Assembly (NCBI GenBank): GCA_018136815.1
Contig: CM030944.1
Span: forward strand, 1,761,145-1,825,144
Source of the DNA: Isochrysis galbana
Taxonomy: Eukaryota > Haptophyta > Isochrysidales > Isochrysidaceae
Direction of reading: 5' to 3'
Length of the DNA stretch: 64,000 nt
The position numbers and the translations under genes are program-made. This document shows, in pieces, positions 10,640 to 22,174 of the stretch. Under the pieces are notes generated by a model. It saw only the letters and a program-made list of their open reading frames with translations. It was not told the DNA's origin and ran no database searches. Positions within the stretch are counted from its first letter, which is position 1. Every line of letters begins with the position of its first letter.

Positions 10640-12058
10640 TTAGAGTTCGCGGCGTGGCGCGTCAAGAGTGACGGCGTTAAACGTGGCCACTGTGCCCGAG
10701 GTGAGTCCAGCAGCGCAAATGTGGCCGAGCTTGGGCTCGCCGCACCGGCGGCAACGATAGCATCGGTCCGAGCCGTTAGCGCCGCGACTAGCACGCGTGG
10801 CCTGCCCCTTCTCCATGCGGAGCCAGCGGTTGCGGACAGCGCGATGCGAGCGGCCCTCCATGTGCTCAGCCATTTTGGACCAGACACGTCCATACTTCTC
10901 CACGTAGCGGACGATGAACATATCCTCCTCGGTCGACCACATCGGCCGGCAGCGCTTCTTATCCGGCGTGGTCACTTCCGCGCCATCCTCGTCCTCGACA
11001 CCCGAGTCGGCGGCCATCGGGGCGTAGGGCTCGGTTGAGACGGAGCTGAAGGTCGAGTCAAGCGAGGTGGTGCGACATGTGCGCGGCTCAGAGAATGCGT
11101 CCGCCTCCCCGAGAACCGGCTGTTTTGGGCGAATCTCGCCGCCTTCCTCACACGTCTTTTGGACGTAGGCGAGCAGGTCGGACGTTTGCCGGTCGGAAGC
11201 AGTGTTCGGCTTCGAGAGGAGGTCGCGCACGTCGATGGTGCTCGAGCGGCTGCGCTTGAGCGAGGGGGGCGACGGGTGCGTGTGCGTGGGTGGTAGCGGG
11301 AACAACTTGGGTGAGCGCGGATGCGGGACGATCGAGGTGTCATCGAGAGAGGAGGTCTCGTCCGACTCGTCGGCCCAGTCGGAGCTACGGCCGTTGTCCT
11401 TCTCAAGCCGGCGCCAGCGGTTACGGACGGACGAGTCGGAGCGGCCGGGGAGCTCGGAGGAGATCTGCCGCCAGCGGAAGCCATGCTGTCGCACACCCTC
11501 ATAGATGATTGCGTCCTCTTCCGCCGACCATTTTGAGCGCCCATCCGCGGCCTTCGACGCGACGACCTCATCCACTTGTGGGGAAGCGAACCTCTCTGGC
11601 GCGGGGGTCCCGTTCTTGTCGATGCCGCACGAGGAAAGGAGGGTGTCAAGCGCGCGCCGTCCCTCCATGTTCTCGCCGAGTCCATGCCGCCGCTGCAGCC
11701 GGTGCCACCGATTGCGCACGCCGTCGGGAGTGCGGCCCGGTAGCTGATTCGCAATCTTGCCCCACTGCGTGCCGACCTCCCGGAAAGTGGCGAGGATGAT
11801 AAGGTCCTCGTTGTGGGTCCACTCTGCCTTGCGAATCGAGTTTGCCTCGTCAGCACGGCCCAGTTCGAACTCGGACGGGTGGCCGAGGGGCACGCAGAGC
11901 TTGGAGGCGGGCGTCGAGAGGGAGGGGAGAGGAGAGAGAGGAGAGGAAGGAGGCTCTGGCGAGGAGGGTGAAGCGGCGGCAGTTTCGAAGAGGTAGTGGG
12001 AGAGCCATTCGAGGTCGGAGGACTCAATCACGATGTCGTCGAGCAGGTCGAGCATCAT
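10640..12058 (-). CDS. Three-repeat MYB/SANT protein with C-terminal Cys motif
   Basis: This 472-aa single-exon protein has three SANT/MYB repeats of about 47 residues: 77-124 (first Trp at AEWTHNED, ending RNRWHRL), 173-220 (SKWSAEEDA to VRNRWRRL) and 371-417 (PMWSTEEDM to VRNRWLRM). Each ends in the same VRNRW core, as in DNA-recognition helices, so the three repeats probably arose by duplication. They are separated by long Ser/Pro-rich stretches, unlike contiguous plant R1R2R3 MYBs. Residues 433-448 carry CYRCRRCGEPKLGHIC, a possible zinc-binding motif. ATG 12058 is followed by a second ATG; either could be used. Nuclear DNA-binding regulator is inferred. A CT-rich tract flanks the start. 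Confidence 0.85.
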   Translation of the reverse strand: MMLDLLDDIVIESSDLEWLSHYLFETAAASPSSPEPPSSPLSPLPSLSTPASKLCVPLGHPSEFELGRADEANSIRKAEWTHNEDLIILATFREVGTQWGKIANQLPGRTPDGVRNRWHRLQRRHGLGENMEGRRALDTLLSSCGIDKNGTPAPERFASPQVDEVVASKAADGRSKWSAEEDAIIYEGVRQHGFRWRQISSELPGRSDSSVRNRWRRLEKDNGRSSDWADESDETSSLDDTSIVPHPRSPKLFPLPPTHTHPSPPSLKRSRSSTIDVRDLLSKPNTASDRQTSDLLAYVQKTCEEGGEIRPKQPVLGEADAFSEPRTCRTTSLDSTFSSVSTEPYAPMAADSGVEDEDGAEVTTPDKKRCRPMWSTEEDMFIVRYVEKYGRVWSKMAEHMEGRSHRAVRNRWLRMEKGQATRASRGANGSDRCYRCRRCGEPKLGHICAAGLTSGTVATFNAVTLDAPRREL

Positions 12059-12154
12059 GGGCGAGGAGAGAGAGGAGGGGCGGGCGCGAGGGAAAGGGGG
12101 CGGAGGGAAGGGGGCGGGGGAGGTTGGAGGAGAGAGGGCGAGGGACGCGGGAGG

Positions 12155-12217
<63 letters not shown>

Positions 12218-12221
12218 TCTC

Positions 12222-12255
<34 letters not shown>

Positions 12256-12723
12256 GCTCTCTCTCTTGCTCGCTCTCTCTCTCTCTTGCTCGCTCTCGCT
12301 CTCTCGCTCTATCACTCCCCCCCCCCCTCTTTTCTCTCCCCGTCCCTCATCTCTCCGCTGCACTCCCTCTCCGCTTCTTCTTCTCTGGTCTACTCTACCC
12401 AACGGGTACAAGAAGAAGAGGGCAAAACAAGATAGATCTCGAGGAGGCTCTCGCGCCGCCATGCTGAGAAGCCGAGAGATGAGAGCTCCTGTTGGTGGCG
12501 GGATTAGAGGGAGAGAGAGAGAGATACAGAGAGAAACAGAGAGAGAGAGAGAAGGAGGGAGGGAGGAAGAGAGTGAGGAGAGCCAGGTGGATCGATAGAA
12601 AGTGCCCCTGGAGAGAGGAAAAAGGTGGACGGACGGACGGTGTGGGCGAGCCGTCTGAGACCGCGCGGCGTGGAGAGAGAGAGAGAGGGAGAGAGAGGGA
12701 GAGAGAGAGAACAACCCGGCGAG

Positions 12724-12780
<57 letters not shown>

Positions 12781-14165
12781 CCCCCCCCCCCCCCCCCGCT
12801 CTTCTCTCTCCCTCTGTGGGGCATCTCTTCCCGCGTGGTGAGCTCGAAACAAAAGTGCTGCGGCCCCTCCCGCTGCGGTGTACGAAAGGGGTCCCCGATG
12901 CGCAGGGGAGGGTCGAATACGTCTGTTTCCCTCTCGAAGCGACGGGTTTACTGTGCCCCGAGGAGAGAGGGCTCAGGGGGGGGAAGCCGTGTACTTCCAC
13001 CTCGTGGTGGAGGGAATCGGGGGGGAGGGCCCCGCTCGCCTTTCCCTCCGCCCCGGCTCGCCTTTCGCGCGCCCCGCGCCCCCCCCCGCGCCCCCCCCGC
13101 GCGGCGGGGGAGGTCGGCCACGTGAACCTCCCCCCGCCCCCCGCCGCCCCCGTAAACACACCCCGGGCGAAGCCGAGCGCCCGCACTTGCTCGGCTCTCC
13201 CGCGCGGTTTGGTCGTCACGCCCCCCCCGAGCCCTCCCTCCCCCCGCCCCACCCCCTCTCCCTCTCTACTCTCTCTCCTACTCCCTCTCTCTTCCCCCCC
13301 CCCTCCGCCCCGGCACCTGTCTCGGGCCAAACCCCCCCCGAGCCCGCCCTCTCCCCCCTCCGCCCCTCTCTACTCTCTACTCTCTCCCCTACTCCCTCTC
13401 TCCCTCCCACACCCCCCACCCCCCCTTCCCCCCCTCTCTCCCTCCTCTCTAAGCGATGCGGGCGCGGCCTCTCTCTCTCGGTCGACCACGGGCACTTCCG
13501 CCTCGTCGGCGCCTCCACTCCGGGCGCCCACCGTTTGGAGATCCGGTCTTGTCGACGCAGCTCGGGAGGTGCCGACGGGATTGCCGAGCTCGGTCACGAG
13601 ATTGGGATCGGCAGCGGCGCCTTCGATCCGACTGCCGAAGCGGAGAGAAAGGAGAAGAGAGAGGGGGGGAAGGGGGGGGGGAGAGAGAGAGAGAAAGAGA
13701 GAGAGCGAGAGATAGAAAGAGAGAGAGGGGGGGGGGCAGAGGAAGAGAGAGAGGGAGAGAGAGAGGGGGAGAGGGAGGGAGAGAGAGAGAGGGGGGGGGG
13801 GGGAAGGCGGCCGCCGTAACGGCGAGGGAGGCCGCCCCCCCCCGCCACCGACCAACGACCGCCGAGCCGTTTTGCCCGAGGCGCAATGAGAGAGAAACGG
13901 AGAGAGAGAGGGGAGAGAGAGAGAGAGGAAGGGGGGGGGGGGAGAGAGAAAGAGGGAGAGAGAGAGACGGAAGAGAGGGGGTGAGAGAGAGGGAAGAGGG
14001 GGGGGAGAGAGAGAGAAAGAGGGAGAGAGAGGGGGAGGGAGACTCTGCCCCAACGAGATGGAGACGGGTGCCGCGAAGCACGCGGTGGCGGGCGCCGCGG
14101 CAGCTCTCCTCCCTCTCGGCGGCCTCGGCGTCCTTGGCGGTTGGGTCGGAGTGAGGTTCGTGCGA
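12059..14165. repeat. Long CT/GA and poly-G/C low-complexity region
   Basis: Alternating pyrimidine and purine tracts: CT about 12157-12310, GA about 12510-12575 and 12673-12712, CT about 12724-12780, mixed C/G-rich about 13020-13450, GA/G-rich about 13650-13800 and 13900-14040. The sequence between the tracts shows no recognisable domain. Long frames exist on both strands but encode only Ser/Leu/Pro or Arg/Glu/Gly repeats. Confidence 0.85.
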
Positions 14166-14176
14166 GGGCACCGTCG

Positions 14177-14262
14177 ACCTACCCTAGATGGGAAATACGA
14201 AATACGGTGCTCGGGCCTGCAAATACAGCCAAATACCAAATACATATGTATTATGTATTTGG
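14177..14262 (-). repeat. AAATAC-rich MITE fragment
   Basis: CCTAGATGGGAAATACG followed by GTGCTCGGGCCT, AAATACAGCCAAATAC and CATATGTATT matches the reverse complement of the right half of the complete element at 46872-47049. Only one terminal repeat is present, so the copy is truncated. Confidence 0.7.
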
Positions 14263-15356
14263 TAGGGCGGTCAAACAGGGCTTTTAACTTCTAAGGGTGA
14301 AAATTCACTAAGTCAAGATTGAGGTTTTATCGCGAGATCTTAAGATATGCTACTGGAAATGGGTATATTAGCTAATAATATTAGGCAGAATCTAATGAGA
14401 AATATGCACATTTTCGACGCCATTCAACACACAGACCCCAAAACGTTTTCGCGCTCGTGCGAAATCGACGTCGACCACAAAAGTGCACCACAGGTCGCGC
14501 TGTGCGACGCGCGCCTGCGTTCCCCGGGCACGGTTACCCCCGGGCAGGCAGTACAAAACCCTGCGCGGGCGCACCGCGTCGCCTGCGCCCTCCACCTCGC
14601 CCCTGCTGGCATCTACTGCCAGCCCCTCGCCCGTATGCAGTGCGCGGCAGGCCGCGAAGCGTCAAAATGACGGTGCTGCGCATGATGGGCTGCCCCATCA
14701 CGCGCGGCACCGCCTCAGCATGGTGGGAGCGGGTGCCTGCTGGCCTCCTCGCCGCGCAGACCCTCGCCAGAGCGGCCACAGGCCGCGTGCGAGGCCACTG
14801 GCGAGGCCAGCGACCATCGCTGCGGCCGCCATCGCGCGCCGCCGCAGGAGAAAAAGATCAACTTGATCATAGTTTTGCCAAATTATAACCTTAGTAATTC
14901 TAATTTTAGTCTTCATTTCACCAGTCCAAGACACATATGAGCACAATACATGACCATCAGCATGCCCAAATGCCAATGTTTCGGTAGCCAACCAGTCTTA
15001 CCATATGAGACTGTCGAATCATCGAGAGAAAAGGAGGGGCTGTCTCTCGAAATCGAACGTGAGACGCTCGAAAACACGAGGCTGTCCGTCAATTCAGCAC
15101 GTCAATGCGAAAACAAAACTACTTTTTGTGCTCCATGTTGGGATGTTGTGCTATAAAAACGGGAGAACTATTGACTGGCCCGTGCTTGGCGGGCACGACC
15201 TGTGTGTCTCCGAACGTGAATGGCCTTGGAGGTCATCCGTGTGTACAAAAAATTCCAAAAGTTGGCTCGAGATGAGCGCAAAGCAGCCGGTGTCCAATCG
15301 TGATTCACGACACGATTGCCCACAGAAATCGATCGCAACCATCACGCCTGAAGCTT
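14263..15356. other. Intergenic, repeat scrap then no gene
   Basis: The first 30 bases (TAGGGCGGTCAAACAGGGCTT) match the reverse complement of the inner part of the foldback element at about 33185-33212. The remainder shows no coding signal I can support. It is less GC-rich than the flanks in places. Confidence 0.45.
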
Positions 15357-17054
15357 TCAGGCCGGTGCTTGGCTCTCGAGTGAATTTATATCCCGCGGAT
15401 CAATCTTCGAGACCGCTTCGATCTTCTTCGGGTCCATTCGTAGGCCTTCGCGCGAGACGACGTGGCCTAGGTACTCGGCGGAGGTGGCGAAGAAGACGCA
15501 CTTTGACATTTTGCACGTGAGGCCGGCCCATATGAGGCGCTCCAAAACGAGATCGAGACGACGCAGCATCTGCTCGAAGGAGGCTTCTATCCTCTCTTCG
15601 AGGGACGCGCCAACTCCGGTAGACCAGACTCCGACGTCATCCAAGTAGGGCATGCAGATTTCCCACGCGAGTCCACCTAGGACGGCGTCCATCACGCGGC
15701 ACATGTAGGAGGGACCGGACTGGACACCAAACGGTAAGTAGTTGAACTCGTACTTGCCGCGGTGAGTTGTGAACGCGGTGATATACTTATCGGATTCTTT
15801 GATTGGGATGCCCCAGAAACCAGAAGCCAGGTCCAAGGTACATAGGAACAAGGAATCGAGGCGGCCGTGGCCGGACGTTAGTCGGTCAATTGCTTCGACC
15901 GTCAGAGGGAGAGGACTATCTTCGATTCGCAGTTTGGAGTTAACATCGCGGTAGTCTACGCAGAAACGTACCGAGCCGTCTTTCTTGGTGACCAGAACAA
16001 CACGAGAAGCCCAAGACGAATTGGATTTACGAATGATGCCCGCGGACTCCATCTTGCAAACCTCGTCTTCAATAATCTTTTCGCCCTCGCGCCCTACTCG
16101 AGACGGCGCGTGGCGGTGCGGTTGTGCTCCAGGATTGAGGGGCAACTCTACTTCCATGACGTGAGTGTGATTCGGACTGGTAGGATCCACAGCGAATGCA
16201 CCGATGCGGCGAGCTAACATTTGTCGAATACGGTCACGTTGGAATTTCGAGAGGTGGCCCTCCGGATCGATCTTGGCGGACTCGAGAAGTTCTCGTTGAG
16301 AGTTGGTGAGTGACTCGATCACGTCCGGTGACTCGTTGTCTTCTTCGCTCCGGTCGGTTCCGGAGTGTATTTGGAATCGAACTTGGAGTGAGGCCACGGG
16401 ATGGAAAGATGGGATGTGAAGGACCTTGTGCTCGAAGTTAATCACGGTGACCGCCACCGTGTGGTCCTCGCGCGGAAACTCTACTTGAGGGCGAACGAGT
16501 GGTGGGTTCTCTAAGGCATCGCGGACAGGGAGACGGTCCACTAGCATCGCGTAGCCTTCGTGTTCTCGTAGGGCTAGGGGGACGCGAACATAAAACGTCG
16601 CCTGGTGCAACGCCGGAATCGTGACCGCGTCCTGGGTGTATAGGAGATACTCGGAGCCGCATGACGCCGGCGCTTTGGCGGCGAATTCGTCGGCGGTGTT
16701 GAAGAGTGGCTCAGGGGCTAGGCTGGCGTCGGTTTCGTGGGGTAGCGGTTCAGCGGTCGGAGTTGGTAGAGAGGCGGTGGCGAGGGGAGCGGGAGAGGTT
16801 TCTCCCGACCTGTTTTCTGCATATGTCGGAGAGGGGGCGAGGCGGTAGAAGGGGAGGGGGAAGGGCCGCCGTCTCGGCGCGCGGAGGGGGGGGGGGCCGC
16901 GCGGAGGGGGGGGAAGGGAACGGCGGAAGGGGGGGAACAGCGGAGGGGAAGGGGAGGAGCGGAGGGGGGGAGAAGGGGGGGAGCGGAAGGGGGGGGGAAG
17001 AAACTGCCGAGGGGGTGAGATCGCAACACTGACCCAATCCTCCCTCACATTCAC
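15357..17054 (-). mobile_element. Ty3/gypsy-type LTR-retroelement pol fossil (partial)
   Basis: The minus strand encodes part of a Ty3/gypsy-like pol region. Reverse transcriptase motifs are clear (TKKDGSVRFCVDYR, PLPFG-type YLPFGVQSGP, YLDDVGVWS), preceded by a region that could be the protease-to-RT linker. No LTRs, integrase or RNase H were recognised, so it is an incomplete, broken relic. Age is unknown, but missing termini suggest it is not recent. The upstream end grades into purine-rich minisatellite. Confidence 0.75.
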
Positions 17055-17370
17055 GTATTTTTCCCGGCCTGGCCCGGGAAAATCAGGGAGTGGAGAGAGG
17101 GGAGGGAGGAGAGTTGCGGAAGGAGGGGGAAACCGCGGAGGGGGGAATCACAATACTGACCCAATCCTCCCTCACATTCACGTATTTTTCCCGGCCTGGC
17201 CCGAGAAAATCAGGGAATGGAGAGAGGGGAAGAGGGGAACTGCAGAAGAAGGAGGGAACTGCAGAAGGGGAGGGAACTGCAGAAGGGGGAGGGAACTGCA
17301 GAAGGGGGAGGGAACTGCAGAAGGGGGAGGGAACTGCAGAAGGGGAGGGAACTGCAGAAGGGGGAGGGCC
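17028..17370. repeat. Tandem ~126-bp duplication and AACTGCAGAAGGGG minisatellite
   Basis: CTGACCCAATCCTCCCTCAC and CCCGGCCTGGCCCG recur about 126 bp apart (from 17029 and 17155). From about 17231 to 17365 a 17-19 bp unit containing GGGAACTGCAGAAG repeats about seven times with small length variation. It is non-coding. Confidence 0.8.
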
Positions 17371-18311
17371 AGTTCTGTTACCTGCATCTCTTACCTTAAA
17401 AACGCGTGGACAATTACCGTAACGGTAAAAATAAAACTCAAATCTTCGAATTTCGAGACGAAAATCGGCGAACCAGGACTGGAGCCCACGGAGAATCCGA
17501 ATCGGCACGCCTTGCGTGACCACGACGAACATAGAAGACGATATATAACGAAGAAGGAGCGCGCTCATGCCGAAATATTCACGCCGAGAGGCCTGAATAC
17601 AACAAACACACAGATTCAGTGATCAATGAGTTTCTACGGAGGGGCAATACTCAATACTAATATATATGAGTTTGGCTGAGTTTCTAGGAGAGGCAGTCGG
17701 GGCCGCAAGCCTCGGCGTCTCGGCGTGAGGTGATGATGTTTATTAGGGCCAGGTCAGAGTTTCGCGCCGGACCCCCCAAAGTTTCGCGTGAAAGTTTCGC
17801 AAAAGTTGCTCACCGGCTAGCCAAGTTTCACAAAAGTTTCGCGTAGCGCGCGTAGTTTCTTCGGATTACGGCACCGTGTTCATAGCAGCAAGCGGCGTGC
17901 GCGCGCCCTACGCGTGGCGCGCTGCCATGCGCACCGAGCAACGAGCACAAGTAACTTGCGCACGGTTTCCTCACTTGGACTAGCACCCTCGTCACCAATC
18001 CACAATCCACAATCCAATCATCTTCGTCGTCATCATCGTCGTCGCCGTCCCACTTCCACTTCGCTACATCAGGAATCCATCTAGCACTTTGCACACGCAT
18101 CTGCACGTCCGTCGACTCGTGGCAGTCGACAAGCTTATCTGCGACGTGATGGCTCATACTCGACCGAGCTTGCGAGTGAATCTGTCCATACACCGACCAA
18201 TTTCGTTCCGCAGCAGACGCAGCCGCCGGTTGTGACAAAACTTGCTGTGATCGGAAGAAAGTGGAAGTTCACTCGCCGTGAAGTTGCCGTGAACGGACAG
18301 GACGAGATGCG
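17371..18311. other. Intergenic, upstream of GH8 gene
   Basis: No gene is seen. A stretch at 17968-18090 resembles 9521-9625. Several AAAGTTTCGCG-type short repeats occur at about 17758-17850. The GH8 promoter is presumably within the last few hundred bases. Confidence 0.45.
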
Positions 18312-19793
18312 ATGGTGGTCGGCGTCGGTGCTGCACGCTCTGCCGAGCCGGCGCACGTGCAGCTGAGTGAGACAGGGGAGGGAGGGGGTTCGTTGCCGCT
18401 GGCCGCCCCTCTCGCGACGCCGCCCACCGCCATTGCTCGCCTAAGGGGACCGTTGTGTGTGTTGCTCTTCGTGGTACTAGGGCTGAGCCTTGCCGTCGTT
18501 GCTGCAGTCTTCCCTCTCCCCGCCTCCCCTCCCTCCTCCTCCACCCGGCCCGCGAGTCACGCGGCAGGTCCATCGTCACCAACGCCGACCAGTCAAACTG
18601 GCCGCGGCGCCGCTGACACGGGACGCTATCGCAACGTATTCGTTGAGGCTGGCTTGGCTGAACCGGCAGCTGTGAGTGCACGAGTCGATGCCATCTTCAG
18701 TCAGCTCTTCTTCGGTAACAAGGCGGACGAGGCTGTCTTCTTCGAAGTGGGGGACGGCAGCGCTTTTATCAGCGGTAGTGAGAGCCGCAAACGCGACGAC
18801 GTGCGCACCGAGGGCATGTCGTACGGCATGATGATCACGGCGCAGCGCGGCAATCAGAGCGCGTTTGATGCGCTCTGGCGCTGGGCGCAGAGCCACATGC
18901 GCCACTCCAACCCGCGTTCGCCGTACTACGGCTACTTTGCGTGGAGCTGTAAACAGGACGGCACGCACAACTTCGAGGGTCCCGCCTCCGACGGCGAGAT
19001 CTGGTTCGCCGCCGCACTCTACACTGCTGCGGGGCGCTTTAGCGAACCAGCATACGCGCGGGCGGCTGACGAGCTGCTTGCTGACGTGGTGTTCCGCGAG
19101 CGGACGCCACCCGTAACTAGACTCTTCGAGACCTCCACTGGTGTGGAGAGCGCGCCAGTGCAAGTGACCTTCGTGCCCGAGGGGAGCGCAGCCGGCTACA
19201 CCGATCCTTCGTACCACGTACCCGCATTTTTTGAGCTCTTCCGTCGGCGCGCCCGGTCGGCCGTCTCGCGCGCCTTTTGGGCCGATGCTGTCTTTTCGAG
19301 CCGCAACCTTCTGCAGCGCGCAGGATCCACGCCCTCTGGATTAGCGCCTGACAAATCAGAGTTTGACGGCACACCCATCTACGTGCCCAACCTTGCCAGC
19401 CCCAACTTTGGGGCCGACGCGTGGCGGGTAGCGCAAAACCACGCCATGGACCACTTGTGGTTTGATGGAGACGCGCGGCACGCTCGCGCGTGTACGCGTA
19501 TCCTCGCATTTTTCGCCCGCGAGAATCGCACGTTTGCGGGGGGCTACGGCGACGAGTATTCAGTCTTTGGTGAGAGACTCCGGCCGTACCACCCACAGGG
19601 GCTCGTCGCGATGAATGCCGCATGTGCGCTCGCCGTCGATGATGACGCTCTCACGCGGCCCTTCGTCGAGGAGTTGTGGCGCACGCCCACGCCGACCGGT
19701 GAGTGGCGGTACTACAACGGGCTGCTGTACATGCTCGCGTACCTGCTGCTCTCGGGCGGCTTCCGCTACTTCGGCCCCCCTTCGCCCGACTGA
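18312..19793 (+). CDS. Glycoside hydrolase family 8, exo-oligoxylanase (Rex)-like, membrane-anchored
   Basis: This single-exon gene encodes 493 aa. A cytosolic N-terminus is followed by a hydrophobic signal-anchor at about 46-68 and a Ser/Pro/Thr-rich stem to about residue 100, a type II membrane layout placing the enzyme in the secretory pathway or outside the cell. The GH8 fold shows RTEGMSYGMM (Glu167, expected general acid), PASDGEIWFAAAL, GYTDPSYHVPAFFELF (Asp298, a candidate catalytic base) and repeated Trp/Tyr-rich helices. The wording of these motifs is closest to reducing-end xylose-releasing exo-oligoxylanases as I know them, rather than endoglucanases. That assignment is by motif only. 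The start is the first ATG in frame. Confidence 0.82.
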   Translation: MVVGVGAARSAEPAHVQLSETGEGGGSLPLAAPLATPPTAIARLRGPLCVLLFVVLGLSLAVVAAVFPLPASPPSSSTRPASHAAGPSSPTPTSQTGRGAADTGRYRNVFVEAGLAEPAAVSARVDAIFSQLFFGNKADEAVFFEVGDGSAFISGSESRKRDDVRTEGMSYGMMITAQRGNQSAFDALWRWAQSHMRHSNPRSPYYGYFAWSCKQDGTHNFEGPASDGEIWFAAALYTAAGRFSEPAYARAADELLADVVFRERTPPVTRLFETSTGVESAPVQVTFVPEGSAAGYTDPSYHVPAFFELFRRRARSAVSRAFWADAVFSSRNLLQRAGSTPSGLAPDKSEFDGTPIYVPNLASPNFGADAWRVAQNHAMDHLWFDGDARHARACTRILAFFARENRTFAGGYGDEYSVFGERLRPYHPQGLVAMNAACALAVDDDALTRPFVEELWRTPTPTGEWRYYNGLLYMLAYLLLSGGFRYFGPPSPD

Positions 19794-20036
19794 GATGCTG
19801 TGGTCCGATGGGAGAAGGAGCTGATGCGGATCGTAGACCGACGGTTTGCGGCGTGTTCGTGATGTTGCCGTGGGTGGTTGTGGTGATACATAATGATTGC
19901 CGCACCCGAGCTAATCACACAGACTCTTGTGTGCCCTCCTTGCGTGCAACCTATGCGCTGTCCCTATCCTAATTGGCGGCTATCGTGCACATTGATTAGA
20001 TGCATTAGGCCTCTACTGTATTTCAAAATATTTTCA
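19794..20036. other. 3' flank of GH8 gene
   Basis: No gene is seen between the stop codon at 19791-19793 and the retroposon copy that follows. Confidence 0.5.
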
Positions 20037-21608
20037 TAACTTTTTATGGGTCGTGGTGCGACACAGGACGCGGGGACGGGGCTAGCGCTCGCTCAATAAG
20101 ACAGGACTCCCTGCCGCGGAAAGCGCAAGCACGCCTTCGCCCCCTTGTGTTACCCAGCGCGCGCTGCTCTTCGCTAGCCTTTCTACCTACGCTCTACGCT
20201 CGTTGCAGTTGCAGTGCCCTTCCTTTGCCACACTTAGACAGCCGATCAGCTCAAGGTTTATTAGCACATCAAGAAGCTGACTGGCTTCACTGTCACCGCC
20301 CATTCGTCCCGTGCTGCGAATGTTTTGGCCGTGCCGGCGCAAATGCCTGCGAGCCTGCGCCAGCTGCCAGCTGCCAGGGGCCAGGGGCCAGGGAGAGAGA
20401 GAGTGGGCCAGCAGGCAGCGGGGCAGCCTGCAGAGTAGGAATTTCATGAATGTTGCTACATCCTCACTTTTAATGTCCTTTTTGTCCTCACAGCTAGCTG
20501 GGCTAGCTGAATGAAAAAGGGGTTCTTCGGGTTCTTCTTCCTCCTCTGGTGGAGGGGAGGCGAATGAGGTGTTGTTGTTGGGAGTCGGCATCGGGTCCGA
20601 CTGTGGGTCGGCCCGCTTGCGCGACTGTGGCTGTGGCTGTTGGGCTGGTGGCTGCTGAGCTTGCCTGTGTGTCTCTTTCCCCTTGTGTCCATGCGCGGCT
20701 TGCGCATGCGATTTGGGTGTAGGATTTGGTTGGAGGGAGCAAGCAAAAGCTCCAAGAATTGCTGTTTGTTGTGTCATGTGCCCGCCCCCGAGGGGTGCAC
20801 AGATGGTAAGAGTTACCGCCATGGGGGTGGCAGCAGAGCTGCCACACCCCATGGGGAGTCCTTGAGTGGGTGGCTGCACGGCGGCGCTGATGGGCTGAGC
20901 CTGGCTCTGGTTGTGCTGGTCTGCAGGGAACAGGCCTTGTTGGGCTGTCAGTCCGTAAGCGTACGGTGGTTTTGAGCTTACACCTACATCAGTACTTACA
21001 TCAGTACTAATATCAGCTTACACCCCTATTATAACTTCCAGTATCGCTATTATTATACTTATACTTACTGGGGGGTGTTCAGCGTGCAGCGCGTGGCGCG
21101 CGCGCAAAGGGGAGGGCAGCGCAAACAAACAGAGAGCACGAGTTGGCAGGTGCACGTGAAGAGGCCAAGAGGCCAAGGTGGTGGGGGGTGGGCAGCTAGG
21201 AGGACAGATAGGCGGGGGGAGGGAGCGGGCTGGCGCGCCTCTGCGCTTGTTCGCGGGGGCTCGTTCCCGCTCCGGAGTTTTGTTTTCAGTTTTATTTTTG
21301 AACTGGCAGCCTAGGAACTAACATCAGTATATCAGCTCCTGGGGAGCTAATACTAATGCATCAGTACTAATATCAATACTTACAGCCCAACCAGGGGAAC
21401 AGGGCTTTGCCTGTTCCCTGCTTCTGTGGCTGCCTGGGAGGCGAGGATGGCGGCGCCATCTCGACGTCGTTGTCGGGCGGTGCGGAGGCCTGCGAGCGCT
21501 TTGGCTCCGGCGGCTTGAGGCGGCCCCGTTGGGGCGTCGTGGCGGCGGGGGGCTGGGAGAGGGGAGCGGTCGGCGCGCGCTCCATCGCTAAAACTATGAC
21601 AATAGTGT
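20037..21608 (-). mobile_element. LINE-related non-autonomous retroposon with nested insertion
   Basis: On the minus strand this starts at about 21608 with ACTATTGTCATAG, then an ATG (21585) opening MERAPTAPLS, and ends at about 20037 with CGACCCATAAAAA. The same 5' and 3' ends bound the element at 43901-45034. The encoded product (for example 20187-20879) matches the other copy at GSSAA-PM-T-TI-AP-GGH. A separate element (20938-21398) lies inside it, splitting the frame. It has no reverse transcriptase, so it presumably relies on a LINE such as the one at 52741. Confidence 0.65.
20938..21398 (+). mobile_element. TTGGGCTGT inverted-repeat element, copy 2 (nested)
   Basis: The left end GTTGGGCTGTCAG has its inverse, CTTACAGCCCAAC, at about 21384-21397. 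The interior is collinear with 3716-4289 apart from the latter's hairpin insert. It interrupts the minus-strand retroposon around a GGGAACAGGC sequence. It is non-coding and MITE-like. Confidence 0.65.
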
Positions 21609-22174
21609 TTTTTTGGAGCTACAAAGCTACAAAAGCAGGAATAGGCAAGGTCCCGTTCTCTGCATACAACTAATAACAACCAGGCCTAGAGTACAGCTCT
21701 GGGCCCCCCACCTCCTTCGCCCCGGCTCCACAACAAGGACTCCCCATGGAGGGTGGTAGCACTGGCCTGCCACCCCCATGGGCATGGCGCCCATGGTGGC
21801 CACTCCTACCATCAATGCACCCCTCGTGGGCGGGCACTTCACACAACAAATAACAAACTCAGGAGCCGTTTTGGTTTAGGCTTCCAATCCAACATCTGCG
21901 TCTTTTGGCTTTTGGGAGCCTGGCAAATCAATCGTGAACGCGCTTTATTTCTCTCCGCTGGTGCTAGTAGCTTATAGCGTAGATGCGTGCCCCGGCCCCG
22001 GGTTTATGCCGGACGGACGCAAATACTATTAGTCTTAGAACTTGTATGCATTATACTGGCTATCACGGCGTGGCTGCCGCGTGGTGTAGCTTAGTGGTGT
22101 CCTCGAGACGGACCTCGTGCCAAACGAAAGAACGATGCCCACCATAGGGGTCCAGGGGTCCGGTCGCGAGCAGA
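21609..22174 (+). repeat. Second retroposon fragment and intergenic DNA
   Basis: About 21722-21855 resembles the hairpin-CCCCATGG part of the retroposons (CCTGCCACCCCCATGGGC, ATCAATGCACCCCTCGTGGGC) on the plus strand, so this is an opposed partial copy. The rest, to the SECIS candidate, has no recognisable gene. Confidence 0.5.

Noticed and set aside
10286-11038. 250-codon plus-strand frame
   Set aside because: Antisense to the MYB gene; no recognisable product.
12492-13715. 407-codon frame in CT/GA tracts
   Set aside because: It encodes only Arg/Glu, Ser/Leu and Pro runs from simple repeats; no domain and equivalent frames on the other strand.
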